Numbered from the stretch's first letter, positions 25,379 to 37,019 are shown. The stretch is 64,000 nt of DNA from Sepiola atlantica (GCA_963556195.1 OY744517.1:151351882-151415881); one strand, 5' to 3'. Translations and numbers: made by a program. Notes: generated by a model not told the origin, from the letters alone.

Positions 25379-25489
25379 TCCCTCCCTGGGTAGATCTTAT
25401 TTGTAAGGATATCGCCAACTGTCATAGCTCCCGGCACTTGCAATGTTTACATTAATATATTTCTTACATTCAGTCAGTGTCGTATACTA

Positions 25490-25612
25490 GCGCAGGGGTT
25501 AGCTGCGCCGACTGTCAGCTTGTCAGTTGAGTTTCAATCCCGGCTTGAGGCACTAACTGGTCTAGCTGCACTGATTAGCTGTGAAACAGCGAAACCGTCC
25601 GTATGTGGATGA

Positions 25613-25672
<60 letters not shown>
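25490..25672 (+). mobile_element. tRNA-derived SINE-like element with (TA)n tail
   Basis: An A-box-like GGGGTTAGCTGCGCCGACTG is followed by a B-box-like GAGTTTCAATCCC. The 3' part CTGTGAAACAGCGAAACCGT and TATGTGGATGACTA runs into (TA)n. The same 3' part is present near 10210-10260. Pol III promoter layout plus shared tail supports a SINE family. Confidence 0.6.
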
Positions 25673-25677
<5 letters not shown>

Positions 25678-25693
25678 GTGTACATATATATAT

Positions 25694-25775
25694 ATCAACG
25701 AAAAAAACACGTCCTATTAATTTAAAAATGCAAACTTCTGCATTACTCTTTATCACTTAGGAAGTGAAATACAGA
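25694..25775 (+). repeat. Dispersed repeat J, copy 1, after a (TA)n tract
   Basis: CAACGAAAAA, GCATTACTCTTTATCACTTA and GGAAGTGAAAT have relatives at 36113-36195 and shorter ones at 26068-26110 and 26335-26365. Confidence 0.55.
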
Positions 25776-26455
25776 ACGGAAACAAGACTGAACTTTATAA
25801 TCACAAATAAAAACAGTTACAAAAATACATAATTTTAGTGTGATATATTTTTACGATTTGTTTCGCTTGAAGGACACGAACTAATATTATTATGTCAATA
25901 TTAGCTCCGTCTACTCCAAGTTCATCAGGAAATTCACACAAAACAGAGTCCTCAATTTGAAATGTTTTTAAAATATCTATACCACGATATATATATTCTA
26001 AACAAATGAACGGATCATCGTGAATTTTGACATATATTTTCTTGGCAGCATTGTGAATAACATGTGTATATTACTTTTTATGTAATCTTTATCATTTAGG
26101 GAGTGTATCCACCGGAATTCGCACCCGACCCTAAAAGGCTTTTAAAATAAGCTAAATACAAAATTTTGATGAGACAATAATTGCTGGACATAAAATGTTC
26201 GGTAATATTAAGTAATACATTTTAAGTGATCGGTACGTGAAGGTTGAATATTATGTATGTGCTTATTATACTTTTAAATGTATCATTGTGAATTATGGAA
26301 TCCATTCTAAACTACAAGGGTAGTGACGTCGACATATTACTTTTTTATCATTCAGGGGATGCTATCGAAACCGTACAATATCCCTCAATAACGAAAAAAA
26401 AATCAATTTAAAAATGAATGATATATGTTTGCCTGTACCTGTCATACGACGGGTA

Positions 26456-26458
<3 letters not shown>

Positions 26459-26499
<41 letters not shown>
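26459..26499. repeat. (TA)n microsatellite
   Basis: Pure TA run. Confidence 0.9.
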
Positions 26500-26504
26500 G
26501 TAAG

Positions 26505-27420
26505 TTTAGTGGGAGAGAATCCCAATAGAGTGTTCGATTATTAAGAAAAATCAAATATAAGAGTGAAATATTTATTTATTAATGTTTGTATTAAACAAGA
26601 CTAGAACAATATCGGCAACGTCAGTTTCAAATCCTAAGATAGGGGACCTCTAGACGCTTCATTAGCGGAAATCTCTTATACCTCTGTTTATGTCTGTGTC
26701 ATATATATATGTATATATACTTGGCTTGCGGGAGAGTGATTACCTTCGAATATAATTTTATTCATTGGAATAATATTTATCGGACCCGGAAGAAAAAATG
26801 TCCGAATACATCAGGTCAGTTTAATTTTATTCTAATTGGATTTACCGGAGCTTTCATTTAACCAGGGCGTTATTGTTTGCACTACTCCGATCACCTCATA
26901 AGAACCATTAATTTTGAACATTATAATATTCTACACCAAGTGAGTTTTCTGAACTTTTCATATTATTTGGTTTCTTTATCGTTTTATTAATTTGTATACA
27001 CCTGTGATACATTTTTCACTGTAATTTACTTCATCGATTGCAAACAGGTTTCCCGCTTGGATATTTTTTTCGTTTTTTAGACTACTATTCACCACGTGGA
27101 TCACTTTTCTAATCAAAATCTTGGATATCTTTCCTGAATATGTTTTAAATTGTATGACTTGGATGAACTGTATAGCTTTAACAAAAAAGTATGATTTGGG
27201 CTGATATATTTGATGTTTTATATACTTTTATATATTTTTATATATATTTTTATATATTTTCAAAGTTTAATTTATTACCTGCAGTAATGTCATTGCGGTA
27301 ATGGTCGTCTGAGGAGAAGAATTTACTTTGAAAACTCATGAGTTAAGGACTTTAAGGTAATTTGCCTGAACATTGAATTCTAATCAAATTTGATTCGCAC
27401 CTTCTTTTATTGTTTGATTT
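26505..27420. other. AT-rich unique sequence
   Basis: A SINE-tail-like GGTAATGGTCGTCTGAGGAG lies near 27297. Otherwise nothing. Confidence 0.35.
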
Positions 27421-27428
27421 CATATTAT

Positions 27429-27430
27429 GC

Positions 27431-27512
<82 letters not shown>
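27429..27512. repeat. (TA)n(TG)n microsatellite
   Basis: About 14 TA units followed by about 27 TG units. Overlapping frames are Tyr-Ile and Cys-Val repeats. Confidence 0.95.
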
Positions 27513-27513
<1 letters not shown>

Positions 27514-27659
27514 AATACTAGTTATTTTTTTTCAAATCCTATTTACCTTGACAAACATATATGGAGTGAAATATGTGTGTGCACATATGTATCTATGTTA
27601 AGTGAAAGTGAGAGAGAGAAAGAGAAGGAATGTGGAAAAAAGTGACAAAAAAAGAAAGA

Positions 27660-28125
27660 AAATGAGATAATGGTTGTATACACTGGGAATGATGTATTAT
27701 TCTTTCTCTTTACCTCCTCCTTTGCAGCTCTTTTTATATAATTTTATCACAGTTGGGCCCTTACTTCTCTCCCCCCCCCTCTTTCTCTCTCTCCACCTTT
27801 CTCTTTTTATCCTATTAATGGGGCTCGGTCTAATAAAAATCGATTCTAATAGAATCGAACTCATCTTATTGGCGAATGAAATAATTTCCAATAATATTTC
27901 GATATTAATATCTTCCTCACTCGGACTACCTCCCCCTTTTCAGTGTTGTTTCTCTCTCCTCCAGCGTAACGCACTTCCAACCAATCCCAAGTTACTTTTT
28001 TTGTTCTCGCTCCTTTTCTCTTTGTCACTCTCTGTTCCCTTTTACCCTTCCTCCGTTTTGACCCCAATCCCTCCGCACCCATCACGTCGTGCACAATGTC
28101 TTTTCTGTGTTTAAAACAACACATG
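27660..28125. other. Pyrimidine-rich stretch
   Basis: CT-rich sequence gives long frames on both strands (27674-28124) by composition. Confidence 0.4.
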
Positions 28126-28129
28126 CTAA

Positions 28130-28515
28130 ACCATCCGGAGCGACGCCATTCAGCCGGCCGCCATATTTAACGGGCCTTCTTTTGTTGCAACGCTACTTTT
28201 CTGTTCAACTGTAGCTCTTGAACCCAGCCATGTGGTGAAAAAGCAGCACGCTACAAGAGAAGTCATATTGAACGCTAAGCGCCCTCTCAAAGACGCGCCT
28301 CTGAAGGCATTCATTGAAACATCGCCCCCGTGAGCAAGATGAAAGGATGGCGTCAATAGAATGGAAGCTGACCAAAGCTGGAGAACTCCGACGTCCAATC
28401 TAATGGCCAGTTCTCGGCGAAGCCACATGAAAAGAGACCCGAAAGCACACCTCCTACCATTAGCAGCGGCGAAGCAATATTGACAGGCGATCGGTGAAGC
28501 ATGGGAAAACATAAA
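28130..28515 (-). other. CpG- and GC-rich block with a 120-codon frame, function unknown
   Basis: This is visibly richer in GC and CpG than its surroundings. It carries GGCCGCCATATTTAAC, which resembles a YY1-type site (GCCGCCAT). The minus-strand frame 28150-28512 starts MFSHASPIACQYCF and resembles no protein family I know. It may be a 5' exon, promoter or CpG island of a gene outside the window, or an old repeat. Coding status is doubtful. Confidence 0.3.
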
Positions 28516-29339
28516 AGAATGAGAGTGAGAGTTAGCGGATCAAGAGGGGGGGTGAGAAAAGAAAATTATCGAAAGAAAGGAAAAAAAGGCTTTGTATAAA
28601 AGAAAGGCTCAGTGCAGTGCAGTAGAGAAAGAGAGAGAGAGATGGAGAGACTGACAGACAGACATAGAGCCCGATAGAGATGGAGGAACATAGAGAAGAG
28701 CGATACAAGAATAAAAGAAGAGAATTGTAATGGATACACATTCTATCAAATTAACCCTCTATCTATCAATCTCACATAATACTCGATTGCTTTCTTTCTC
28801 TCTCGCTCTCCCTTCTTCTCTATGAGTGTAATTATTTATCTCACTCTTTCACATACACACACTTTATCTCTATATATATCTTAAATAAATTGATGACTAT
28901 GCAGTGACGACAATCGTATTCAGATCAGTGTATAGTATAAGTTCCATGATGCATTTATTAACATACGACGATAGATACAAATACCCATTCTTCATACTTC
29001 TATCTAATCCTCTTAAAATAGTGGTTGTCTTATTGTTACAAGTAGTCATCTATTTCTAAAGTTTGTTTTTTAGCACTGGTGTTTCGGACACTTAGAATAA
29101 TATTTCAAATAAACGACTAGTGCTTAGACTTTACTAAGGGGGTCCACATTCTGATCTGTGTCTACCCTTCGTTCTTAAGTAGAACGTCGTCAAGCTTCAG
29201 GCATTCACTCCAAAATCGATTTACCTTTGATTGATATTAGTCGGAGACACGCCTGATGATCGTGAAATTGCAGTAAAGTGTTAAAGCTAAGAAACTGTTA
29301 TTATAATTCATTATTGTTTATTATATGTATTAGCAAACA

Positions 29340-29756
29340 TATACTCCCTCTGGTTCCATTTCTACTATCCTGGAAAAATTGTACCATGAAGAACGAAAAT
29401 ATACTACACTACACCAACGATTTAGTAATACCTGAGAAGAATGTATTATGAAGAAAACACATATATTTCAGTGGCCCAAATGAGGAGGGAATGCCTGAAG
29501 AATGTAGCACGGCGGAGAAACATATACTACGCTACCACCTAAAAACAAGGAGGAGGTAATGACTGTGAGAATTGTATCATGTCAACAGAACATATACACT
29601 ATTCAACTAGACTGAACATTGACAGATAGTACATTAGTTTAAAATAGTATAATAATATGAATTGAGCATTAAAAGATAGTGTAATAGTATATGAATAGAA
29701 GTAATAGTATAGTTTCGGGTTCAGATACACGGATACGAAGTCTCCATCAGTAATAG

Positions 29757-29760
<4 letters not shown>
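29340..29760 (+). repeat. Dispersed repeat E, copy 1, with ~64-bp internal units
   Basis: Degenerate units carry AACATATACTA, then GGAGG.AATGCCTG, then GAATGTA.CATG, at ~64-bp spacing. The 3' part ends TAATAGTATAGTTTCGGGTT and CATCAGTAATAG before (TA)n. The same layout is at 29838-30270. Confidence 0.65.

Positions 29761-29809
<49 letters not shown>
29758..29809. repeat. (TA)n microsatellite
   Basis: Tail of dispersed repeat E, copy 1. Confidence 0.9.
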
Positions 29810-29810
<1 letters not shown>

Positions 29811-29837
29811 TTATACATGTGTGAACAGCCTAATCTC

Positions 29838-30270
29838 CTAAACTAATGAACGGATCATTATGAAATGTTACTAGTCTAGAATGGTTATATTATGACGAAC
29901 GTACATATACTATATTGCCCCTAAAAGATACAGTAATACAGTGAGGTTTGTATTATAACGAACAAACATATACTAAAATACCCATCAAAGTAGGAGGTAA
30001 TGCCTGCAAGGATGGTAGCATGACGTTTGAACATATACTAGAAAAGCTCTAAAAAAAAAGACGGTGTAATAACTGGAAGATGATATCATAACAACAGATT
30101 GGATAGATAACTACATAGAATCTAATAATAAAGGGGAGTGCATTAGCCCGGAATAGGATAGTTAACTGATTTAACATTAAAAGATAGAACAATAGTACAA
30201 TTATAGAAATAATGGTATAGTTTTGGTTTCAGACAGACAGATTCGAATTTTGCATCAGTAATAGTCATAT
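29838..30270 (+). repeat. Dispersed repeat E, copy 2
   Basis: Starts AACTAATGAACGGATCATTA (also seen near 26002), repeats the ~64-bp AACATATACTA units, and ends GGTATAGTTTTGGTTTCAG and CATCAGTAATAG before TA repeats. Confidence 0.65.
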
Positions 30271-30324
30271 ATATGTGTATATATATATAAATGTATATAT
30301 CGATATACATATGTCCGAATGATA

Positions 30325-30327
<3 letters not shown>

Positions 30328-30360
<33 letters not shown>

Positions 30361-30405
30361 GTCTTATTTATATTTCCTAAATACATTTCAATTTTAGATT
30401 AAATA

Positions 30406-30436
<31 letters not shown>
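30328..30436. repeat. Two (TA)n tracts
   Basis: TA runs at ~30328-30358 and ~30408-30436 around AT-rich unique sequence. Confidence 0.85.
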
Positions 30437-30439
<3 letters not shown>

Positions 30440-30679
30440 CATCAACAGACAGTTGTTTCCTGTTTCCTCCTCTAAGACAAATCAGTAAAGAGTAAAGAAG
30501 AGTCAAATTGGTAATTTGTGTTTGTAATCGATAGCATATGTCCTAAAATATCAATATTTTTTTTTTCAGTGGGACATGTTCTTTTTCTATAACAATCTAT
30601 TTTACTAAAGTTTCATTCAATAAAGACTTGTTCAGGCTCGGCAATCTGTTAAACTTGGGGAAATTCCTTCACAAATTCC

Positions 30680-30905
30680 TTTTTAACAACGGCTGCTGAA
30701 TAATAAAAATAATCACCTATGCAGTCTTCAATATTTACGATATTTCTTGCAATTGTCACACGTTCTATAGAGTCGCTAAATATTTACAGGGGTACAATGT
30801 CTATAGCGTAGTCATTTAATGCCTGTTTATGTTATGTCGGTTCCTCGGTTATTCTTTTGCTCAGTTCATGAAGTGTCCAGAGTATTGTACTTAAGGATAC
30901 TACCA
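30680..30905 (-). repeat. Dispersed repeat F, copy 1 (possible relic coding piece)
   Basis: Minus-strand translation gives a fragment with IVNIEDCIGDYF. The copy at 31265-31455 gives VVNIEDFVDES in the same relative place. Nucleotide matches are CTTCAATATTTAC and CCAGAGTAT.GT.CTTA. Stops occur throughout. Confidence 0.5.
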
Positions 30906-31158
30906 ATGTATGCATTCTCATATTGGGTTTCATACTATATGATTTTGGCTTTAATAACTACATTTTTTTAATATATAATTGTGCCACAGGAAGCGTTCTT
31001 GTTACTTTAACATTTTCTATTTTATCTCTGATGATTTGGTGACGTCCACTTTCAGAATGTCGAGATATACTCTCGCTCGATGCCGATTGTTGCTCCCGTT
31101 TTTCTTAAATAGTATTCCCGTATTCTTGCTAAAGATTCTATTAGTGCTTATTAGATAT

Positions 31159-31455
31159 TTAAGTTAATCCAAAAACATTAAGCAAATTATATTTTTCTTC
31201 ATATATGTGCCGAAAATAAACCGATCTGTAATTTGTTATACATTTTTCTAGTCCATTACATGACTCGTCCACAAAATCTTCAATATTTACAACACCTATG
31301 CAACTTCCTTTCCTTTTTGCATGGAGTAGCTGAATATGATCTTTAGAGCTTAATATGTAATTCATGATCAATAGTTTCCGTGATCTTTGATCCAGGTTCT
31401 TGAGTTTGTATTTCTCTAGCTTATCAGAGTTCCAGAGTATCTTCCTAGGGATACT
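31159..31455 (-). repeat. Dispersed repeat F, copy 2 (possible relic coding piece)
   Basis: A 70-codon minus-strand frame contains AKRKGSCIGVVNIEDFVDES. Comparison with the 30.7-kb copy suggests both derive from an old coding repeat. I do not recognise the family. Confidence 0.5.
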
Positions 31456-31468
31456 TATTATTATTCTG

Positions 31469-31469
<1 letters not shown>

Positions 31470-31533
<64 letters not shown>

Positions 31534-31610
31534 TTATATATTTATATATATGTGGGGGGTGTATATATATACATGTATATATATAAAATTATATATATAT
31601 ATATATATTT
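31470..31610. repeat. (TA)n satellite with interruptions
   Basis: Long pure TA run to ~31531, then TA with GTGGGGGG and CATG breaks. Confidence 0.9.
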
Positions 31611-31964
31611 ATTTATTTAGTATGAAACATTTAATTTATAGACAATCGTTACAACTAGTTTTAAAATATATTTCAGTTCTAGCTGTAATATAGCTGAACT
31701 TTCTCAGGATATCATTTCGTATCGATGCAAATAAATGGCATGTGCATGTCATTTTTTTCATTTATATTAAATGTTGGGTTGGGGAACTTAAGCTTGTTTT
31801 CATCAACTACTGAAAAGGTGTGCAAATGTGTAGCTCGAAATGTTTATATGAATAAAAAGTTAATACTAAATAAATATGTATCTCTACTTTTATGTAGCAT
31901 TTTTATATAAACAAAAGTAGGATTCACTGGACTATACTCTGTGAACATAAACTTACCTGGATTA

Positions 31965-32011
31965 TATCTATCTATCTATCTCCCTATCTATCTGTCTCTC
32001 CCTCTCTCTTT

Positions 32012-32068
<57 letters not shown>

Positions 32069-32070
32069 TT
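31965..32070. repeat. (TATC)n, (CT)n, (TA)n, (TG)n compound microsatellite
   Basis: Short simple-repeat blocks in succession. Confidence 0.9.
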
Positions 32071-32930
32071 GTGCCAAAAAGTAAAAGCAAAAGTACATAT
32101 TTCAAAAAAATGCACGAATGTATGTCTTAAATTAGAACAATCATTTTTTTCCTATGATAATAGCTGCCATTTTCGATCCTGATTGATTGGAGACAAATAA
32201 ACGAAAGTTGTTTACAACGAAAACACTTTCTATTTGTTTGCCAATGTAGCAGTGGCTTTTTCGCATTATCCCGATTTCCATACGAGGAACCGGTTACAAG
32301 TTCGTTCTCCCGAGGAAAATCAATAGTATTTATTGACAATGAAGGCAGCTTCTCTTCCCTTTTTTAAAACCGGGAAACGTTTGCTTTGCAAGCGTATGCT
32401 ATGTTGATTCCCTGGCTTTTCTAAAGAAAATGGACCAATCTCTGATCCCTTTTTAGTTGTTGTGTGACACGTGACCAAAATCGGGCCGAAAAAAAAACCA
32501 AACAGTTAGCAATTTCTAAACATTAATAAAAACTATAAATAAAGGACTGTGGTCTTTTCAGGGCTTTTATTTTTATGAAAGACACGTAACAGCAGATTGT
32601 ATAATTTTAGGTTATTAGCAGAGTCAAAAATCCATATTTTACTTTCGTTTGTCTGTTTACCTTATCGAAAGCATACACCGAAGAGAGCGCTCGTAAGTAG
32701 CGGCCTTGTGTGACACTGATTAAAAGGTAATAGAAAACAATAGGATGTATAAAAAAACACAGAATAGAGACATTTACTTTTTTCACTCCAGACGATGCAC
32801 ATTGCCAACGTTAGGTATAAGACTACTTAAAAGCACGATTTATAGTGGGAATTTTAAGTTTTTGTTTCATTTATGAGGCAAAACCAACTTCTACTAAGCT
32901 CTACTCACGTATTGAGCAGACTTGAAGTAA

Positions 32931-32986
32931 ATACACCCATGCCGCAAAGTACACGAAAATACACCCATGCCGCAAAGTACGCGAAA
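32931..32986 (+). repeat. 28-bp tandem duplication
   Basis: Two adjacent units of 28 bp containing ACACCCATGCCGCAAAGTAC, differing at one base. Confidence 0.9.
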
Positions 32987-33039
32987 AAAAGGAATATGAT
33001 GGTCAAATCATTATAGGTCAACAAATTGATATACACAAA

Positions 33040-33190
33040 TTTGAATCGGCCACTTTTCTTTTCTTACACATAACTGACCCGACATTGAATCAATGCTCTA
33101 TTTCGCGGCCGCCCTAGGTAAAATACAGATCAACGATAATAGATTTTAAGATGCAATAAAACATATACTAATATGGTTTTTTACTTTCAC
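33040..33190 (+). repeat. Dispersed repeat G, copy 1
   Basis: GAATCGGCCACTTTTCTTTT, AATACAGATCAACG and GCAATAAAACATATAC recur, diverged, at 34405-34510. Confidence 0.6.
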
Positions 33191-34404
33191 AAGTTAGCAA
33201 GTATTTGAATTCTTGCATTGCATTATTAAATTCCATTTTAAATCACTTTCTATATTTAAAATGTTTAATCTCTCTAAACTACATCAGACATCTTGAAACT
33301 TTATATAATAATATTCCATGTTTGTGCGTACATTATCACCTCCCATACTCATTTATTTTAATGAGATCGTCGGATTGCCAAAGATGAAATGCAATTCAAT
33401 AAAGTAATTGAAAATGTACTGCTATTGTTCAGATAAAGGTTCTGGCTTTACCTATTTAAACATTTTTAAAATTAATTGTTCCGAAATCAAATTCTGTCGT
33501 TCCGTGTTAACTTTAAATAACTACTATTTGCCTCATTTTTACTTTAATTCCATTTTAATACAAATCTTATGTTAATCCTTAAATGATTTATTTCTTTTAT
33601 AGTGTTTTGACATCGGAGATACTGATTACGTATTTAGCAGGTGTGCTGATGCAACATCATACTTATACCTAGTCACACTTGCCAACAGGGTCGTTGCAGA
33701 TGTGAAACAAGTTGCAGTTTTAGACATTGTCGTTGACTATAATATTAAATAGGCATTTTCTTGTAAGAAGAATTAGAAACAAAAATCATTTATTTATTAT
33801 TTATATTTAAGCTACAATGAGAATTATTTTTACGGAAGAAGAAAGATACAATATTTTTTCTGTATATTATTAAACTTTAAATAGGTGCATTATTTAAAAA
33901 GAGATATACTAAGATAAACAGTAAATTATACCGATAAATGCGAAGTGGTGTGGTAAAATAATTTACGACGAGGACTGACGACCTGAAGATCAAATCAAGG
34001 TGTTTCAATTGACGTATGGATGCAACCTTCACCAGATCCTTACTGTAACAACCACATTGAAAAAGGGGTCGATGAAACCAATGCTAACAGCAGCATCAAG
34101 CTGGTCAAAAAAGTCATACAATAATAATCCATACGAATCCACGGGGTGCCGCTTGTGTTTGTACAAATACAACAAACTGCTTTTTATATAAATACATGTT
34201 TCTATATGAGAACGTTCAAATTTGCTTCAAATTTTTAAAGCAAATTAATTAAGTTTTTGCATATCAGGTGACATCATGCATAGATGTTAAATACAAGATA
34301 CAAACATCCAAGACATAGTGTACATGAGCGAAGTAGCAAATATATCTAAAGGCTAAAAGTGATGATACAGTCCAGCGACATGCAAAGAGAAACAGAAGGG
34401 GAGC

Positions 34405-34510
34405 ACATTCGAATCGGCCTCTTTTCTTTTAATAATTAGCTCGAATACACATCAACGGCGGCAGTCTTTAATATGTAATAAAACATGCATCAGTTTATTT
34501 TCTACTAAGG
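34405..34510 (+). repeat. Dispersed repeat G, copy 2
   Basis: GAATCGGCCTCTTTTCTTTT, AATACACATCAACGGCGG and GTAATAAAACATGCATC match copy 1, with a shorter middle. Confidence 0.6.
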
Positions 34511-34738
34511 CATTTAAATCTATAGTTCTACCAAATTGATTCAAAATAATTTAATAAGCGTGGGACATATGAAGTGATATTCAAAACAATTGCACAAATA
34601 TATTCGTAGATCGTTTGTTAAAAAAATATATCTTTTAAATATATCTTTTTATCAAAGATTCTGAAAAAAAATATGATTACTTATGAAGATAAAAATATTT
34701 TCATCATTAATTTTTGCTAATTTTAAAATGTCAAAAGC

Positions 34739-35035
34739 ATGTTAGAGATTAAACCACATCCATTCACTGTTAGGGTCCCCAGATACCGAAGAGCTTTTTA
34801 CTCCAAAAGCTCCTTTCTTAGAGCTGCTGGACTCTGGAACTCCCACCCTGCTCCATGTTTTCCTGACGTTACTGACAGGCAGACATTTAAAACTAATGTA
34901 AACAGATATCGCTGCGCAACTCCCAATTTAGGTTGAACTTCAAAACTTCCCTTTTTCTCAGTAGCCCCTTACGTCTATAGTGGTGGCTTGCCTTGTTTGG
35001 GGTGAACTATGTTAAAAAAATCAACAATAAAAAAC
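34739..35035 (+). pseudogene. LINE ORF2 C-terminus and 3' end
   Basis: An open frame of 65 codons (34739-34936) reads RAFYSKSSFLRAAGLWNSHP and then TFKTNVNRYRC, the usual end of a LINE ORF2 (R.F..R...LWN.LP...F....F...VNRY). The following ~75 bp, with CAGTAGCCCCTTACGTCTA and CTTGCCTTGTTTGGGGTGAAC, recurs inverted at ~55700-55775, so it is the element's 3' untranslated region. It ends in an A-rich tail near 35035. This is a 5'-truncated copy. Confidence 0.7.
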
Positions 35036-35760
35036 TTATTCTAACTTATGTGTATATTCATAGTGCTTTGCCACTTGATTGAAAAAAATCACGCCTTTTA
35101 TCACGGTCCTGGGCTAAGTTTTTCAGCTGAATAGAGCGACACACCGTCTTAACTCTTATCTGGTTGACCCATATCTTTGGTAGCTATTCTCTGTATATTT
35201 TCTCATATATGCACGTTGACTGATAGTTTTATTCCAAAAAACAAAAGTTATTTTAAATGAATTAATATTTAGGGTTCATACACTAGCGATATTGCAGGGA
35301 AAACAAGGGGTTGGGAATAAAAGAAAAATTAGACAGCAGAAAACAGAAAGAAAAGAAAAAAAGGTAAGAAGTGATTTATTGTTATTTTCAAATTTACAAG
35401 GTAATATCTGCGAAGAAAAACGTTAGAAAAACGAAGAATGAATTAGAGAGAGCAAACTAATAAAATGGGGAAACTCTTTTAAGGTAGAATGTTATATTGT
35501 GAATTAGAGAATTACAAGAAATTCCTATTAGTTGTTCTCCCTTTCCTCTGTACATTACAAATATTTTCCTGAAGATGTCCAGTTGTGGTAGAAACGGAAT
35601 TGAAGGGATCGATTACAGATGAAATAGCTACATGTGTGCCCTGTGCATCACCGATGAACTTGGCATCGTGTATCGTTTAGCTTCACCTAATAAATATATT
35701 AAAATCAAATATAGAATCTTTAAATTCTGTCTACACAAAATAGATGCTTGCTTTGTTTTT

Positions 35761-35830
35761 TGTTTTTTATTGATGATTGCAGCGTTCGTTGTTTTTTTTG
35801 TTGCTTACTAGTATTTCTATTGTCTCACTT
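35761..35830 (-). repeat. Left half of a 70-bp inverted pair flanking a SINE
   Basis: TGATTGCAGCGTTCGTTG and TTGTCTCACTT pair with the reverse complement of 36185-36250. The SINE-like unit and (TA)n lie between the halves. Confidence 0.7.
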
Positions 35831-35913
35831 TCGAGTGTCTCACTTCATAAAAAATAATTACATAAAAATACATTAAATATTTAGGTGATGAAAATGGTAC
35901 ATATTTCTTAACA

Positions 35914-36057
35914 AGCGTCTTGGTCCAATGTTAAAGACGCTGGACAATATACATAGATATCGAAGGTTTGTTCTTGTCTAAGTTAGCCATGCTGATGACG
36001 GCTGTGAATCAGAAATACGTGGTCATGGATTACTTTTATGTACGTATAAAATTAATA

Positions 36058-36115
<58 letters not shown>
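35914..36115 (+). mobile_element. SINE-like element with (TA)n tail, flanked by inverted repeats
   Basis: A tRNA-like head (AACAAGCGTCTTGGTCCAAT ... AAGACGCTGG) leads to GCTGATGACGGCTGTGAATC and ATTACTTTTATGTACGTATA before the (TA)n. Related tails occur at 39048-39120 (GCTGATGACGGCTTACAGCC) and 59275-59320. The element lies between the inverted repeats 35761-35830 and 36185-36250. Confidence 0.55.
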
Positions 36116-36117
<2 letters not shown>

Positions 36118-36255
36118 CGAAAAATATGTCTTATAAAGTTAAAGTGGACTAATAATGCAATTTTATGCATCTTAATCACTTAGGAAGTGAGACAATCAGA
36201 ATAATAGTAAGCAAAAAAACAACGAACGCTGCAATCACTAATAAAAAATAAGTCC
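36113..36255 (+). repeat. Dispersed repeat J, copy 2, and right half of an inverted pair
   Basis: GAACGAAAAA and CTTAATCACTTAGGAAGTGA parallel the 25.7-kb copy. Positions 36185-36250 are also an inverted copy of 35761-35830 (CAACGAACGCTGCAATCA). Confidence 0.6.
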
Positions 36256-36283
36256 ATATATATATATATAGATATATATATAT

Positions 36284-36487
36284 TGTTACACCGGCCGTTC
36301 TTACACAGGAGAAACAACACCGGTTGTCACTATAAATAGTGCGAGTCACCAGAGACACAGGGAAGACAAAGCACAGTCTTGTAACTGTCTAGCCAAGTGC
36401 TAGTCACGTTCTTACTTTGTTAATACACTTGTTAAACCAACCCTCGACTTGACTTCCTTTATTTATTATTTACTGTTGGACAACTTC

Positions 36488-36493
<6 letters not shown>
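36284..36493 (+). mobile_element. Solo-LTR-like element, uninterrupted copy (empty site for U2-headed repeat)
   Basis: Starts TGTT and ends AACA, a usual LTR inverted terminus. It lies inside a TA tract, so the flanking TATAT on both sides (36279-36283, 36494-36498) fits a 5-bp duplication but proves little. A TATA box (TATAAATA, 36331-36338) and a T-rich TTTATTTATTATTT segment near the end could be the promoter and polyadenylation regions. The site CAGTCTTGTAACTGTC at 36374-36389 is where the related copy at 20233-20750 carries the insertion. Confidence 0.75.
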
Positions 36494-36574
<81 letters not shown>

Positions 36575-36582
36575 TTATATAT
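36494..36582. repeat. (TA)n(TG)n microsatellite
   Basis: TA then TG run directly after the solo LTR. Confidence 0.9.
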
Positions 36583-37019
36583 ATTGTTCACATACACAGA
36601 ACTATTTTACTCACTGAAAAGTTCAAGGAGAACATATCCAATATTCACATGTTTATGTTGATTGTCTACTTTTTAGTGAAACGAGTTCCTAAAATACATG
36701 CACTAAAGAGTATCTGTTTTGAAAGTTGTGTTATGATACCGCCAGTATTTCAACCTGACACGTCCAGGTCATTAGTGAACGTCGATATCCGCATAACCAC
36801 CGCCACCTCCGAGTATACGATTAACTGAAAACAAGTTGCTGTATTTATCTATAACAGTAGGGAATGTGTGCCTCTATATCTTTCTAAACAGTATTAGTGT
36901 GTAGATGAACATAATAAATCCGATAGCATTAGAACTCGGCATAGCCAATTCCATAGACCGCAAAGGTATCCATTAGAACCAATGCGCACCTACCAACATC
37001 TTGGATATAACGTGTATCT

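Noticed and set aside
27674..28114. 146-codon protein gene
   Set aside because: CT-rich low-complexity DNA gives long frames on both strands; the protein is mostly Leu/Ser/Pro/Phe without any domain.
29340..30270. CRISPR-like array because of regular ~64-bp units
   Set aside because: Units are degenerate throughout, with no conserved repeat and unique spacer alternation, in a eukaryotic context.
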